DNA from: Pelagibacteraceae bacterium AG-461-B04
Lineage (GTDB): Bacteria; Pseudomonadota; Alphaproteobacteria; Pelagibacterales; AG-422-B15
Length of the DNA stretch: 34,106 bases
Assembly (NCBI GenBank): GCA_003211835.1
Contig: QCRN01000012.1
Coordinates: 1-34,106 of the forward strand
Reading direction: 5' to 3'
Below are positions 18,429 to 28,328 of the stretch, piece after piece. A model generated the notes under the pieces. The model ran no database searches, was not told where the DNA came from, and saw only the letters and a list, made by a program, of their open reading frames with translations. The position numbers and the translations under genes are program-made. Every line of letters starts with the position of its first letter. Position 1 is the first letter of the stretch.

Positions 18429-20222
18429 CTATTGTCCACTTAAAGCTATTCCTTCACGTCGTGGATCAGATCCACCTTCTAAATTATCTCCAATATAAAT
18501 TGTATTTAAACCAGAGAAATATTTCTTTATCTTGGTATCATATCCCATAGATGACAAACTCTCTTTAAGTATCTGAGCATTTTTTGATTCTTCAATATCG
18601 TATGTTCCCCACCGATTAATTGCGTGAGGCAAAGATACAGATTGTTGTACATTCATATCCCAATCAATAAGGGAAATAAGATGGTTTGCAACAAACCCAA
18701 TGATGTTACTACCTCCTGGAGATCCAGTTATGTATATTGGCTTTCCTTCCTTTAAGACGATTGTTGGTGACATAGAGGATCGTGGGCGTTTACCTGGTTC
18801 TAATCTATTAGAAATTAATTTTCCGTCAATTTCATTTCGAAAAGAAAAATCTGTCAGTTGGTTATTTAACAAAAACCCACTTTTAGTAAACAATCTAGAT
18901 CCAAAAGCATTTTCTATTGAAGAAGTCATAGATAAAGCGTTTCCATATTTATCATAAATTGATATATGAGTTGTAGATTGTAGCTCAAGTGAATTATCAT
19001 CTGCATAATTGTATGTAACTTCTTGAGAAGGATTTCCAGCTTCAATATTTTCTGTTCTTCTTCCTAATTCTATTTTCTTAGATCTTTTTTTTAAATATTC
19101 ATGATCAAGTAAACCGTTCATGGGAACGTCAACAAAATCACTGTCTGCTAAATATCTATCTCGATCAGCAAAGGCTAACCGGCTTGCATCACCAATCGCC
19201 TGCCATGATTTAGTATTTTTGTAGCCAAGTGATTTTAAATTAAATTTCTCAAGAATTTTTAATATTTGTGCAACTGCGACACCCCCTGATGATGGCGGCC
19301 CCATACCACAAACATTATGTTCTCTATAACTTATGCAAACTGGATCGCGTTCTATTACCGTATAATTTTCTAAATCACTATTTTCTAGAAACCCAGGATT
19401 TTCAGAATAGTTTTGAACTGTATTTACAATATCATCAGCAATTTCTCCATTATAGAAATCTTCAATTCCATCTGTAGAAATTTTTTTTAGCGTTTCGGCA
19501 TAAGCTCTATTCGTTACTAATTGTTTATATTCAAGATTATTTCCATCAGGTAAAAAGTATTTAGATGTTTGACTACTTTTTTTTAATCTATCTGAGTCTC
19601 TTTCAATTGATGACGCCAACTTCTTAGATACAGGAAAACCATTTTCCCCAAGATTTATTGCAGCGGTAAATAGACTTGACCACTTTGTTTTTCCCCATTT
19701 TTCATGTGCTTTGAACATTAATGCAGGAGTACCTGGCGTCCCTACTGAAAGACCACCAATGACAGCGTCAAAAAATTTTTTAGTCTCTCCATTTTCGTTT
19801 TGAAACTGAGTTGCATAAGACGCTATTGGCGCAGTCTCCCGTCCGTCTAATGTAGTAACTTTATTGGTTTTGTTATCGTACCAAATTAAGAAACTTCCAC
19901 CACCAAGCCCAGAAGACTCCGGCTCAACTAATCCTAAAACTGCTTGTGCGGCTATCATTGCATCTGCAGCTGTTCCACCTTCCTGAAGAATTTCAGCTCC
20001 TGCTGCAGAAGCGTAAGAATTTGCTGTCACAATCATCCAGTCTTTCCCTACAACTGGAACCATATCTTTTTTGGCCTGCATTGAAGCATTTATTTGTTCA
20101 GTATTTAAATACTCATAATCAATAATAAACGTTTCCGGGCTAATTAGATCAGAGAGATCCTCAGCGTGAGAATTTTGGATTAGTAAGAAAGTTAATAAAA
20201 TAAGAGAAAGTAGTTTTTTCAT
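18429..20222 (-). CDS. ggt: gamma-glutamyltransferase (glutathione hydrolase), exported
   Basis: A 597-residue protein with a clear Sec signal peptide (MKKLLSLILLTFLLIQNSHA). The large-subunit region contains the family segment ILQEGGTAADAMIAAQAVLG and the GLGGGSF motif. Autocleavage should occur before Thr417 in STTHISIYDKYGNALSMTSS, giving a small subunit that starts with the nucleophilic threonine. PPSSGGVAVAQIL and the GSPGGSNIIG oxyanion segment near the C-terminus are typical. It acts in the periplasm on gamma-glutamyl peptides such as glutathione, releasing glutamate and cysteinylglycine for uptake. It lies 23 bases after the nuclease gene, probably in one transcript. Confidence 0.95.
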   Translation of the reverse strand: MKKLLSLILLTFLLIQNSHAEDLSDLISPETFIIDYEYLNTEQINASMQAKKDMVPVVGKDWMIVTANSYASAAGAEILQEGGTAADAMIAAQAVLGLVEPESSGLGGGSFLIWYDNKTNKVTTLDGRETAPIASYATQFQNENGETKKFFDAVIGGLSVGTPGTPALMFKAHEKWGKTKWSSLFTAAINLGENGFPVSKKLASSIERDSDRLKKSSQTSKYFLPDGNNLEYKQLVTNRAYAETLKKISTDGIEDFYNGEIADDIVNTVQNYSENPGFLENSDLENYTVIERDPVCISYREHNVCGMGPPSSGGVAVAQILKILEKFNLKSLGYKNTKSWQAIGDASRLAFADRDRYLADSDFVDVPMNGLLDHEYLKKRSKKIELGRRTENIEAGNPSQEVTYNYADDNSLELQSTTHISIYDKYGNALSMTSSIENAFGSRLFTKSGFLLNNQLTDFSFRNEIDGKLISNRLEPGKRPRSSMSPTIVLKEGKPIYITGSPGGSNIIGFVANHLISLIDWDMNVQQSVSLPHAINRWGTYDIEESKNAQILKESLSSMGYDTKIKKYFSGLNTIYIGDNLEGGSDPRREGIALSGQ

Positions 20223-20245
20223 CTTATTCTCTATAGTTAATAGTT

Positions 20246-20662
20246 TTATTCATGTTTTAAATCCTGACACCAATCATATTTTTGTTTGCGATTATAAACA
20301 ACGCCTAGCTTGTTTTCGACAATCTTACTTGATGCATCTTCACCATCAATTATTAAATATGATAATATTCTTCCAAAATAATCTTCCAGGTATTCGGTTT
20401 TAAATTCAATTGTTGATGCATTTGCAATAAGGTCATTTAGGTAATCTCTTGCCTTTATACCCAATTCTAGTTCAGCATTGCATTTTGGCTTTGATATTTC
20501 AGGGGTATCTAACTCAAGTAATCTAATTTTTTTCTTCATGCCATTCATTGTGATGTAGCAAGTATCTCCATCATAGCAGTACTGACCGTTGTACTGCCGA
20601 AGACTAATTTCAGCTTGAGCTGTTGTAATCATGCTAACAAATATCACGAGAATATATTTCAT
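20246..20662 (-). CDS. thermonuclease-like (SNase) secreted nuclease
   Basis: A 138-residue protein if it starts at ATG 20662, which gives a good signal peptide (MKYILVIFVSMITTAQA before EIS). An upstream ATG at 20701 would put a charged tail before the signal and is less likely. The staphylococcal nuclease pattern is present: DGDTCYI for the first metal-binding strand, then IRLLELDTPE with Arg47 and Glu55, and DYFGR with Arg98. These correspond by spacing to the catalytic Arg35, Glu43 and Arg87 of SNase. It should degrade nucleic acid in the periplasm or outside the cell, perhaps for phosphorus or nucleobase scavenging. It is divergent from typA. Confidence 0.85.
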   Translation of the reverse strand: MKYILVIFVSMITTAQAEISLRQYNGQYCYDGDTCYITMNGMKKKIRLLELDTPEISKPKCNAELELGIKARDYLNDLIANASTIEFKTEYLEDYFGRILSYLIIDGEDASSKIVENKLGVVYNRKQKYDWCQDLKHE

Positions 20663-20736
20663 CTTAATAACTAAAAATCTTGTTTTTATATGATAAAGCA
20701 ATTAGAAGACATTCAACAAGATTTTAAACTCCACTA

Positions 20737-22557
20737 ATGACATTAAAGTTAAGAAACATTGCTATTATTGCTCATGTTGATCATGGGAAAACGACATTAA
20801 TAGACTCTTTAATGAAACAAACAGGCATGTTTCGTGAAAATCAAAACGTAGATGAACGTTTAATGGACTCTGGCGATCTCGAAAAGGAAAGAGGAATTAC
20901 AATTCTAGCAAAACCAACTTCAATTGTTTGGAAAGATGTCCGTATTAATATAATCGATACTCCTGGTCATGCTGATTTTGGAGGTGAAGTAGAACGAGTT
21001 CTTGGAATGGCAGATGGCGTAATAATATTAGCAGATGCTGCAGAAGGACCAATGCCGCAAACAAAGTTTGTTTTAGGTAAAGCTCTCGCTCAAAATTTAA
21101 AGCCCATTGTTGTAATTAATAAAGTAGATCGGCACGATGCTAGATCTGACGAGGTTGTCAATGAAGTTTTTGATTTATTTGTTGCATTAGATGCAAGTGA
21201 AGAACAGTTGGACTTTCCAATTTTATATGCAGCAGGTAGAGAGGGATGGTGTGTTGAGAATTTAGATGATCGTAGAGAAAATTTATATCCCTTATTAGAT
21301 CTAATATTAAAGCACGTTGAAGAACCAACAGTAGATCTATCAAAGCCTTTTGCAATGCTAGCAACTCTTCTTGATGCAGATCCTTATCTAGGACGATGCC
21401 TGATCGGAAGAGTTATAAATGGATCTGCAAAAGTAAATGACCAAGTGAAGTCTATTAATCTAAGTGGTCGTCAAATAGAAACGGGTAGACTGACAAAACT
21501 ATTTACATTTAGAGGGACAGACAGAGTGCCAGTTGATCAAGTAACAGCTGGTGATATAATTTGTATTGCTGGTTTAGCTGTGACATCAGTAGCAGATACA
21601 ATTTGTAACCCAGAGGTTACAGAACCACTCGTTTCAACACCCATAGATCCTCCAACAATGTCAGTGACTATTACAGTCAATGACTCACCATTTGCTGGTA
21701 CAGATGGAAATAGAGTAACCTCAACTTTAATTCGTGAGAGACTTTTAGCTGAAGCTGAAACCAATGTTGCGATTACCTTTGAAGAGAATGATCAAAAGGA
21801 TGCTTTTGAAATTGGTGGGCGAGGCGAGCTGCAAATTGGTGTCCTAATAGAACAAATGAGAAGAGAAGGATTTGAATTATCAGTTTCAAGACCACGTGTT
21901 CTTTACAAAGTTGGTGAAAACGGAGCAAGAACAGAGCCTATTGAAGAAGTTATCATTGACGTTGATGACGAATACACAAGTACTGTGGTTGATGGAATGA
22001 ATCAAAGAAAAGGTGAAATGCAAGATATGCGAGCATCTGGCGCAGGTAAGACTCGACTCACTTTTTTAGCACCTTCGAGAGGATTAATTGGATACCAAAA
22101 TAAATTTTTAACAGATACAAAGGGAACAGGGGTTATAAACAGGCTCTTTAATAAGTATGATAATTATAAAGGAAATATTACCGGACGAAAATATGGTGCG
22201 TTAATATCAACCGATACTGGCAGTGCCGCAGCGTATGCTATTTTTAATCTTCAAGATCGTGGGACTATGTTTATTGGTCACCAAACTAAAGTTTATGGTG
22301 GAATGGTGGTTGGTGAGCACAGTCGTGATAACGATCTTGAAATAAATGTTTTAAAAGGCAAGCAGCTTACTAATGTTAGAGCTTCTGGAACAGATGAAGC
22401 AGTTAAATTAACTCCACCAAGAAGAATGTCACTTGAAGAAATGATGGCTTATATCAATGAAGATGAACTATTGGAAGTAACTCCTAGTAATTTAAGACTT
22501 AGAAAACGCTATCTTTCAGCTATTGACCGCAAAAAATATCGGAAATCAAAATCTTAA
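20737..22557 (+). CDS. typA: translational GTPase TypA/BipA
   Basis: A 606-residue GTPase of standard length. The G motifs are intact: AHVDHGKT (12-19), ERGIT (51-55), DTPGH (74-78) and NKVD (128-131). The C-terminal part has the EF-G-like domain III and V sequences and the TypA-specific segment [21 protein letters not shown] shortened to [10 protein letters not shown], followed by [10 protein letters not shown]. It binds 70S ribosomes and helps 50S subunit assembly and stress adaptation, especially in the cold. It is monocistronic here, with the divergent nuclease gene on its left and a 162-base gap on its right. No good Shine-Dalgarno stands before the ATG. Confidence 0.97.
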   Translation: MTLKLRNIAIIAHVDHGKTTLIDSLMKQTGMFRENQNVDERLMDSGDLEKERGITILAKPTSIVWKDVRINIIDTPGHADFGGEVERVLGMADGVIILADAAEGPMPQTKFVLGKALAQNLKPIVVINKVDRHDARSDEVVNEVFDLFVALDASEEQLDFPILYAAGREGWCVENLDDRRENLYPLLDLILKHVEEPTVDLSKPFAMLATLLDADPYLGRCLIGRVINGSAKVNDQVKSINLSGRQIETGRLTKLFTFRGTDRVPVDQVTAGDIICIAGLAVTSVADTICNPEVTEPLVSTPIDPPTMSVTITVNDSPFAGTDGNRVTSTLIRERLLAEAETNVAITFEENDQKDAFEIGGRGELQIGVLIEQMRREGFELSVSRPRVLYKVGENGARTEPIEEVIIDVDDEYTSTVVDGMNQRKGEMQDMRASGAGKTRLTFLAPSRGLIGYQNKFLTDTKGTGVINRLFNKYDNYKGNITGRKYGALISTDTGSAAAYAIFNLQDRGTMFIGHQTKVYGGMVVGEHSRDNDLEINVLKGKQLTNVRASGTDEAVKLTPPRRMSLEEMMAYINEDELLEVTPSNLRLRKRYLSAIDRKKYRKSKS

Positions 22558-22719
22558 TTGATAGTTTTACAGTCGTTATCAGATATTGAATTAGATTATA
22601 TTGATTTTTACTAAGAATAAGATCAGTATGAGTAACCATTTACTTTTTAGGCATAGTTCTGTTTCTTAATTGTATGAATTTAATTAAGTGAATGTGATTG
22701 AACATAAGGGTAAAAATAT
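22558..22719. other. intergenic spacer, nothing recognised
   Basis: This 162-base AT-rich gap between typA and the DUF3604 gene shows no RNA gene, no clear hairpin with a T-run, and no repeat. It presumably holds the promoter of the DUF3604 gene. Confidence 0.4.
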
Positions 22720-24669
22720 ATGAGTAAAGTAAATAGGTTAATCTTAATCGCAGTAACTTTAACTATAGTTATAGTAGGAGGCTATGTTTACTTAAAACCA
22801 ATTTTTAAACCACTGTTGTTAATGACAGACCAGCCATTGATGACAAAAGAGGATGTTGAAAAAGCTAGAGCATTGGCCGCTCAGCAAAATGAAGATGCTT
22901 TTTTACAATGGGAGTTCCAAAAAGAGAAATATAAGAAAAAGAATGAGTTAAAAAATGTATACTTTGGAGATTTGCATGTTCACTCCAGCCTTTCCTTTGA
23001 TGCCTATATATTCAATACACGGCTTGACGTTGATGAATCTTATGAGTTTGCGAAAGGCATGCCATTTAAAAATATGTATGGTGAAACAATGCAAATATCA
23101 AGACCGCTGGATTTTGCAGCAGTAACTGATCACGCAGAGACTTTTGGAATACATGAGAGTTGTAGTGATCCTGATATTACAGAAGAATCAATTTATACGT
23201 GTCAGCGATTAGAGACTCCTAGTTTTAAATTTTTTGCCGAGTTGAGAGAAACAGCAGTAAAAAGGCCACCGGTAAGTTTTTTGTCTGAGGCAATCAATGA
23301 TAAAGAAAAAGAAGAAAAATTTATAAGGTCCACTTGGAACAAAATTATTAATGCAGCTGAAAGACATAATGATCCAGGAAAATTTACAACATTTATTGCA
23401 TACGAATATTCTCCAGTTTTACCTGATGGGGGCTACAATCACCGCAATGTTATTTTTAAAAATAATACGGTACCTGATAGAGTATTTTCACTTTTTGATG
23501 CTCATACAGCAATAGATTTATGGGAAAAATTATTAGCAGCATGCAATTATCCCTGTGAATTCATGACCATACCACATAATAGTAATCGATCTTGGGGTGT
23601 CACTTTTGCTGATAAGACGATTGATGGAGCTGAATATACGGAAGCGGACTGGGCGTTGAGAGATGAGGTTGAACCTCTAGTTGAAATGTTCCAAATTAAG
23701 GGGAACTCAGAGTGTAGTACCTTTTTTGGAAGCACGGATGAAGAATGTAATATTGAACAAATTTATCCTAAATGCGAAAAAGAAGGAGATACTCTGTGTA
23801 TTCAACCTACTTCGATGGTAAGAGATGCATTAAAACGAGGTATAGAACTTGAGAGAGATTTAGGATTCAATCCGTTAGATTTAGGAGTGATTGGAAGTTC
23901 TGATACTCATAACGCAAACCCTGGAGATACGGAAGAGTGGGATTTTAAGGGGGAAAGTAGTGTTGTAGGACCAGCATTTGCTAGAACTGACGCGCATGCA
24001 TTTATTCCTCGATTTGTAAATAATCCTGGAGGACTTGCCGCAATCTGGGCTAAAGAAAATAATCGAGATGAACTTTTTGAGGCCATGCAAAACAAAGAAG
24101 TATATGCGACCACGGGGACAAGAATTGAACTAAGATTTTTTGGAGGTTTTGACTACGATGAAAGTATTATGGTACTTTCCGATCCCATAACGTCCGCTTA
24201 CAATGATGGCAATCCTATGGGTAGCACAATAAAGCATAATGATGGTAAAAATCTCTCATTTTATATAACTGCAAAAAAGGATCCTATTGACGCTCCATTA
24301 GATAAAATACAAGTCGTAAAGGGCTGGATAGAAAATGGTGAAGCAATGGAAGAAGTGATGGATGTTATTTGCAGTGAAAATAGAAAAATTAATAAAAATT
24401 CATTGAGATGCGAAACATTAAAAATAGATGTTGATTTAACCACATGTGAAATTGATCAAGATCGGGGAGCAAACGAGCTTAAAGTTTTATGGACAGATCC
24501 AAATTATATGCCAGAACAGAACGCCTTTTATTATGCTCGAGTATTGCAAAACCCAACATGTAGGTGGACTACATATGATAATATTAGAGCGGGCCGAAAA
24601 CCTCCTAAAGAGTATAGTGCTACAATGACAGAGATGGCATGGTCATCTCCCATATGGATCCGTGATTAA
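22720..24669 (+). CDS. membrane-anchored DUF3604 (PHP-fold-like) protein
   Basis: A 649-residue protein with one N-terminal transmembrane segment (residues about 7-25), so the bulk should lie in the periplasm. The DUF3604 hallmarks are visible: YFGDLHVHSS (residues 81-90) and FAAVTDHAE (132-140), metal-binding motifs of the PHP phosphoesterase type, then IGSSDTHNANPGDTEEW later in the chain. AAKQQNEDA-like and coil sequence precede the domain. Family members are widespread in marine bacteria and largely uncharacterised; a metal-dependent hydrolase is the likely activity, with unknown substrate. AAGGG 9 bases before ATG 22720 supports the start. It seems monocistronic and converges on the ABC permease gene. 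Confidence 0.88.
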   Translation: MSKVNRLILIAVTLTIVIVGGYVYLKPIFKPLLLMTDQPLMTKEDVEKARALAAQQNEDAFLQWEFQKEKYKKKNELKNVYFGDLHVHSSLSFDAYIFNTRLDVDESYEFAKGMPFKNMYGETMQISRPLDFAAVTDHAETFGIHESCSDPDITEESIYTCQRLETPSFKFFAELRETAVKRPPVSFLSEAINDKEKEEKFIRSTWNKIINAAERHNDPGKFTTFIAYEYSPVLPDGGYNHRNVIFKNNTVPDRVFSLFDAHTAIDLWEKLLAACNYPCEFMTIPHNSNRSWGVTFADKTIDGAEYTEADWALRDEVEPLVEMFQIKGNSECSTFFGSTDEECNIEQIYPKCEKEGDTLCIQPTSMVRDALKRGIELERDLGFNPLDLGVIGSSDTHNANPGDTEEWDFKGESSVVGPAFARTDAHAFIPRFVNNPGGLAAIWAKENNRDELFEAMQNKEVYATTGTRIELRFFGGFDYDESIMVLSDPITSAYNDGNPMGSTIKHNDGKNLSFYITAKKDPIDAPLDKIQVVKGWIENGEAMEEVMDVICSENRKINKNSLRCETLKIDVDLTTCEIDQDRGANELKVLWTDPNYMPEQNAFYYARVLQNPTCRWTTYDNIRAGRKPPKEYSATMTEMAWSSPIWIRD

Positions 24670-24696
24670 ATAATTTAAAATTTAAGATTTTGTATT

Positions 24697-25458
24697 TTAG
24701 GTTTTAACACCATAGCCCTTGGATATCACTATGGCTACACCAACTATGCATGCAATTAAAAATCCCACAAGCGACACTACACTTATAAAAATATTAATAT
24801 CTGAAGCGCCATAAAACGACCATCGCATTCCATTTATAAGGTACACAACAGGATTAAAGTATGAAACTTTTTGCCAAAATTCAGGCAACATTTCGATCGT
24901 GTATAAACTTCCCCCTAAAAAAACTAATGGAGTAATAATTATTAGAGGAACAACTTGAAGTTGTTCAAAATTATTACTGAGCAACCCGATTAAAAATCCA
25001 AACAAACTAAATGTAAGACAAGTTAATACAAGGAGAAAAAGCATCAATAAGGGATATTGAATTTTTAGTTCAACAAAAAAACTAGCAGTAAGTAAAATTA
25101 TTATACCTACAATTAGAGACTTAGTTGCACTAGCTCCAACAAATCCAACAATGATTTCAAAAGATGATACTGGTGCGGCCAATACTTCATAAATTGACCC
25201 TGTAAACTTTGGGAAAAAGATTCCAAATGCTGAATTTGAAATACTTTGTGTCAAAAGAGTAAGCATAAGCAGGCCAGGTACTATAAATGATCCATAACTC
25301 ACACCATCAAGCTCAGGTATCATTCCCCCTATAACAGAACCAAATACAATAAAATATAACGAAGTTGAAATAACAGGCGAAAGTATACTTTGACCTATTG
25401 TTCTTCGCATTCTATCCATTTCATGGAAATATATTGCTCTTATAGCGTAAAAATTCAT
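24697..25458 (-). CDS. ABC-2 type transporter permease (YadH-like)
   Basis: A 253-residue permease with about six transmembrane segments, the ABC-2 layout. It carries the family segment FKFTGSIYEVLAAPVSSFEI-like sequence after the second helix and LVFLGGSLYTIEMLPEFWQ before the last, both typical of the YadH/NodJ-type branch. Its ATG overlaps the stop of the ATPase gene by one base (TAATG), so the two are translationally coupled and form one exporter. Substrates of this branch are unknown or glycan-like; nothing here decides it. Length is close to E. coli YadH (256). Confidence 0.92.
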   Translation of the reverse strand: MNFYAIRAIYFHEMDRMRRTIGQSILSPVISTSLYFIVFGSVIGGMIPELDGVSYGSFIVPGLLMLTLLTQSISNSAFGIFFPKFTGSIYEVLAAPVSSFEIIVGFVGASATKSLIVGIIILLTASFFVELKIQYPLLMLFLLVLTCLTFSLFGFLIGLLSNNFEQLQVVPLIIITPLVFLGGSLYTIEMLPEFWQKVSYFNPVVYLINGMRWSFYGASDINIFISVVSLVGFLIACIVGVAIVISKGYGVKT

Positions 25459-26381
25459 TAATTTTCCCGTACCAACTCGACAAAAATATTTTCCAAGGAG
25501 CTTTGTTCAGTATTTAAGTCTTTCAATTTTAATCCAGTCTCTTTCATGTCTTGTAACAGTGATGTAATGCCTGTTTGTTTACTTGACGAGTCATAATTGT
25601 AGCTGATTGACAATCCATTATTTAAAACTGTTAGATTATATCTTTCTAATTTAGAGGGAAGAGTACGAATAGCCTCGTGTAATTCAATAAGAAGTGTTTT
25701 CTGACCCATGCTCTTTACAAGGTCTGATGTGTTATCAACTACCAGAAGTTCTCCCTTATTAATAACAGCAACTCTGTCAGCGATTGCCTCCGCTTCTTCA
25801 ATGTAATGGGTTGTGAGAATAATTGTGACACCGCTATTCCTAAGTTCTTTGATTACTTGCCACATTTCTTGTCTTAATTCAACATCCACACCAGCACTGG
25901 GCTCATCAAGAAATAATACGGAAGGTTCATGTGAAAGAGCTTTTGCAATTAATACTCTTCTTTTCATGCCACCAGATAATTCATTAATTCTAGAGTGCCT
26001 TTTATCCCATAAGCTTAAATCTTTTAAAATTTTTTCAATTAAAGATGGATTGGGAGCCTTTCCATATAAACCGCGTGTATAAGAAACATTGTTAAATACA
26101 TACTCAAATTGTTCTAATGATAATTCTTGTGGAACTAAACCAATTAGCGACCTGGTACGTCTATAGTCTTTTATAATATCAAAATTATCGACTGTTACTG
26201 AGCCGGATGTTGGAATAACAATTCCACATATAATGCTAATCATTGTTGTTTTTCCAGCACCATTTGGACCCAACAAAGCAATTATTTCGTTTTTCTTTAT
26301 GTCTAGGGTAATATTTTTGAGTGCCTGAAAATCATTATCATAAGTTTTTGATAATTTTTTTATTGAGACGACATTTTGCAT
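25458..26381 (-). CDS. ABC transporter ATP-binding protein (YadG-like)
   Basis: A 307-residue ATPase with all motifs intact: Walker A GPNGAGKTT (38-46), signature LSGGM (134-138), Walker B LFLDE (155-159) and H-loop His191. The C-terminal about 90 residues are the short regulatory tail seen in the YadG/CcmA-like group and end in SSLENIFVELV. It pairs with the permease encoded immediately after it. It follows the carbonic anhydrase gene on the same strand after 60 bases; in E. coli the carbonic anhydrase gene can is also next to yadG-yadH, though divergently. Confidence 0.94.
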   Translation of the reverse strand: MQNVVSIKKLSKTYDNDFQALKNITLDIKKNEIIALLGPNGAGKTTMISIICGIVIPTSGSVTVDNFDIIKDYRRTRSLIGLVPQELSLEQFEYVFNNVSYTRGLYGKAPNPSLIEKILKDLSLWDKRHSRINELSGGMKRRVLIAKALSHEPSVLFLDEPSAGVDVELRQEMWQVIKELRNSGVTIILTTHYIEEAEAIADRVAVINKGELLVVDNTSDLVKSMGQKTLLIELHEAIRTLPSKLERYNLTVLNNGLSISYNYDSSSKQTGITSLLQDMKETGLKLKDLNTEQSSLENIFVELVREN

Positions 26382-26401
26382 CGCTACTTTATATCACTAA
26401 A

Positions 26402-26420
26402 AATAAAGAAGTCTTTTATT
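26402..26420 (-). terminator. weak AT-rich hairpin after carbonic anhydrase gene
   Basis: On the minus strand AATAAAAGA-CT-TCTTTATT folds with one bulge and runs into TTTTAG. The stem is almost without G/C pairs, so it may only attenuate readthrough into the ABC genes. Confidence 0.25.
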
Positions 26421-26441
26421 CTTTTAAATATATTATTTATA

Positions 26442-27065
26442 CTAAATTGACTTAAAGATACCTGATGCAAAATCAAGTGCATGAATTTTACCCGATCCAA
26501 TATCTATCCACGAGCCATAAATATTGATTTCCTTACTATCTAATTTTTCCTGAATAAATGGATAGCTTTTTAGATTTTCAATAGATGTTTTAATACTTAC
26601 TTTCTCCAAATCTTTTATTGATTCATCTTCGTTCATGATAGCGAGCTTGTCAAACGAGGGCTTAAGAAGATTTAACCAGTTTGAAATTGATGAATTGGTA
26701 TTGAAGGAATTTTCTTTACACATACTATAGCCATTTTTAATGCCACCACAGCCTGAATGACCCATGATAACTATATTTTCAATCTTTAAGACAGTTACGC
26801 CAAACTCAATAGCTGCAATTGTTCCGCTATGTTCCGTTATATAATTATAGGGCGGTACTATATTTGCAATATTTCTATGAACTAAAAATTCACCTGGCTC
26901 TGATTTGAATATTGAATTTGGATCAACTCTTGAGTCAACACAGGAAATAATAATATACTTTGGAGATTGCCCTTCTCTAGCGAGTCTTTCAAACTGAGCT
27001 TTCTTTTTTATAAAGGTATCATTTTGCCAATTTTTGTACTTTTCTGTTAGATCATTTGGAAACAT
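26442..27065 (-). CDS. can: beta-class carbonic anhydrase
   Basis: A 207-residue beta-carbonic anhydrase, normal length. The zinc ligands are Cys42 in SCVDSR, His103 and Cys106 in MGHSGCGG; Asp44 and Arg46 form the catalytic dyad. HRNIANIV and the EHSGTIAAIEFGV segment are typical. It is cytoplasmic and interconverts CO2 and bicarbonate for carboxylases. It is divergent from the Rieske oxygenase gene, with 110 bases between their starts. Confidence 0.95.
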   Translation of the reverse strand: MFPNDLTEKYKNWQNDTFIKKKAQFERLAREGQSPKYIIISCVDSRVDPNSIFKSEPGEFLVHRNIANIVPPYNYITEHSGTIAAIEFGVTVLKIENIVIMGHSGCGGIKNGYSMCKENSFNTNSSISNWLNLLKPSFDKLAIMNEDESIKDLEKVSIKTSIENLKSYPFIQEKLDSKEINIYGSWIDIGSGKIHALDFASGIFKSI

Positions 27066-27175
27066 GTTTTCAATTATTTTTTTGTTAAGATAGATAATAA
27101 CTTGGCCATCTTATGCATTATTTTTCTCATAATATCTAGCAATAGACAATATAAGGGTATAAAATTTTTACAAGC

Positions 27176-28318
27176 ATGAGTGAGGGATATATTTTAAAAA
27201 AAACTGAACAATCTCTGCCATTAAATTGGTATTTCAATCAAAATCAATTTGAGAGGGAAATAAAGAAAGTTTTATCAAAGGAATGGTTATACATTTGTCA
27301 TGAACATGCTTTATCCCAACCATTATCTTTTCATACCGTTGAAATAAGTAAATTTAATATTCTTCTTGTGCGTGACAAAGAGGGAAATATAAATGCATAT
27401 TACAATTCCTGTAGTCATCGAGGATCTATTTTAAAAAAAGAAAAAAATGGAAAGCTTAAGTCTAATTTATTAATTTGTCCCTATCACCAATGGTCCTATG
27501 ACGCAAGTAATGGGAATCTTGTTAAAACTTCCTCAATAACTGATCCAAAAAATTTTAAGAAAGATAAAAATTGTTTAATTAAAGTAAAATTTAAAATTTG
27601 GAATGGACTAATTTTTATTAACTTAGACAATAATGCAAAATGGAATTCTAAAAAAGTCTTCCCCGATTATAGTGATTCTTTTTCACAATTGAATGTGAGT
27701 AATTATCAAATAGGTCATACATGGAAAAAGCAAATTAAATGTAACTGGAAAATTTTTTGGGAAAATTATAGTGAATGTCTACATTGTCCAAACCTTCATC
27801 CAGAACTATCTAATCTTGTTCCTATTTACGGCCGAAGGCTTGTAGACATTAAAGATGATCCTAACTGGAAAAGGTTCGTCAATCGTGATGACCCAAAGTA
27901 TAAAGGTGGTATGAAAAAAGGAACTGAAACGTGGTCGATGGATGGCAGCGCACAAGGGCATCGTGTAGAATACCTAGAAAATCAGACAGACTTCCCTGGA
28001 TATATTTATATGACAAGCTGGCCATCTATGTTTTTAGCTATTTTTACTGATCATATCAGGATGGTTCGAATTCTTCCTCTATCAAATGAGCTCACCGAAG
28101 TTACAGCTGAGTGGGTATTTCGAAAAGAAACACTTAAAGACAAAAAATATTCGATGAAAAATGTTGTTGATTTTGCAGTGCTCGTAATGAAGCAGGATGC
28201 TGAGGCTTGTGAACTTAATCAAAAAGGCATACATAATCCTATACGTAAAAGTGGAACCTTAATGCCCGAAGAGTATGAAATAAAAAGGTTTCATAACTGG
28301 CTCAGAAAGAAGTTATAA
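27176..28318 (+). CDS. Rieske non-heme iron oxygenase, alpha subunit
   Basis: A 380-residue ring-hydroxylating-type oxygenase. The Rieske [2Fe-2S] ligands are Cys79/His81 (CSHRG) and Cys101/His104 (CPYHQW). The mononuclear iron site is NWKIFWENYSECLHCPNLHP, with His203 and His208, and Asp341 as third ligand. The bridging residue between the two centres is Glu200 rather than Asp, as in the oxygenases acting on quaternary amines (carnitine CntA, glycine betaine GbcA). Inferred activity: oxidative N-demethylation or C-N cleavage of a small quaternary amine. No ferredoxin or reductase partner is encoded within the window. It leads an operon with the amidohydrolase 10 bases downstream. Confidence 0.92.
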   Translation: MSEGYILKKTEQSLPLNWYFNQNQFEREIKKVLSKEWLYICHEHALSQPLSFHTVEISKFNILLVRDKEGNINAYYNSCSHRGSILKKEKNGKLKSNLLICPYHQWSYDASNGNLVKTSSITDPKNFKKDKNCLIKVKFKIWNGLIFINLDNNAKWNSKKVFPDYSDSFSQLNVSNYQIGHTWKKQIKCNWKIFWENYSECLHCPNLHPELSNLVPIYGRRLVDIKDDPNWKRFVNRDDPKYKGGMKKGTETWSMDGSAQGHRVEYLENQTDFPGYIYMTSWPSMFLAIFTDHIRMVRILPLSNELTEVTAEWVFRKETLKDKKYSMKNVVDFAVLVMKQDAEACELNQKGIHNPIRKSGTLMPEEYEIKRFHNWLRKKL

Positions 28319-28328
28319 ATATTAAAAT

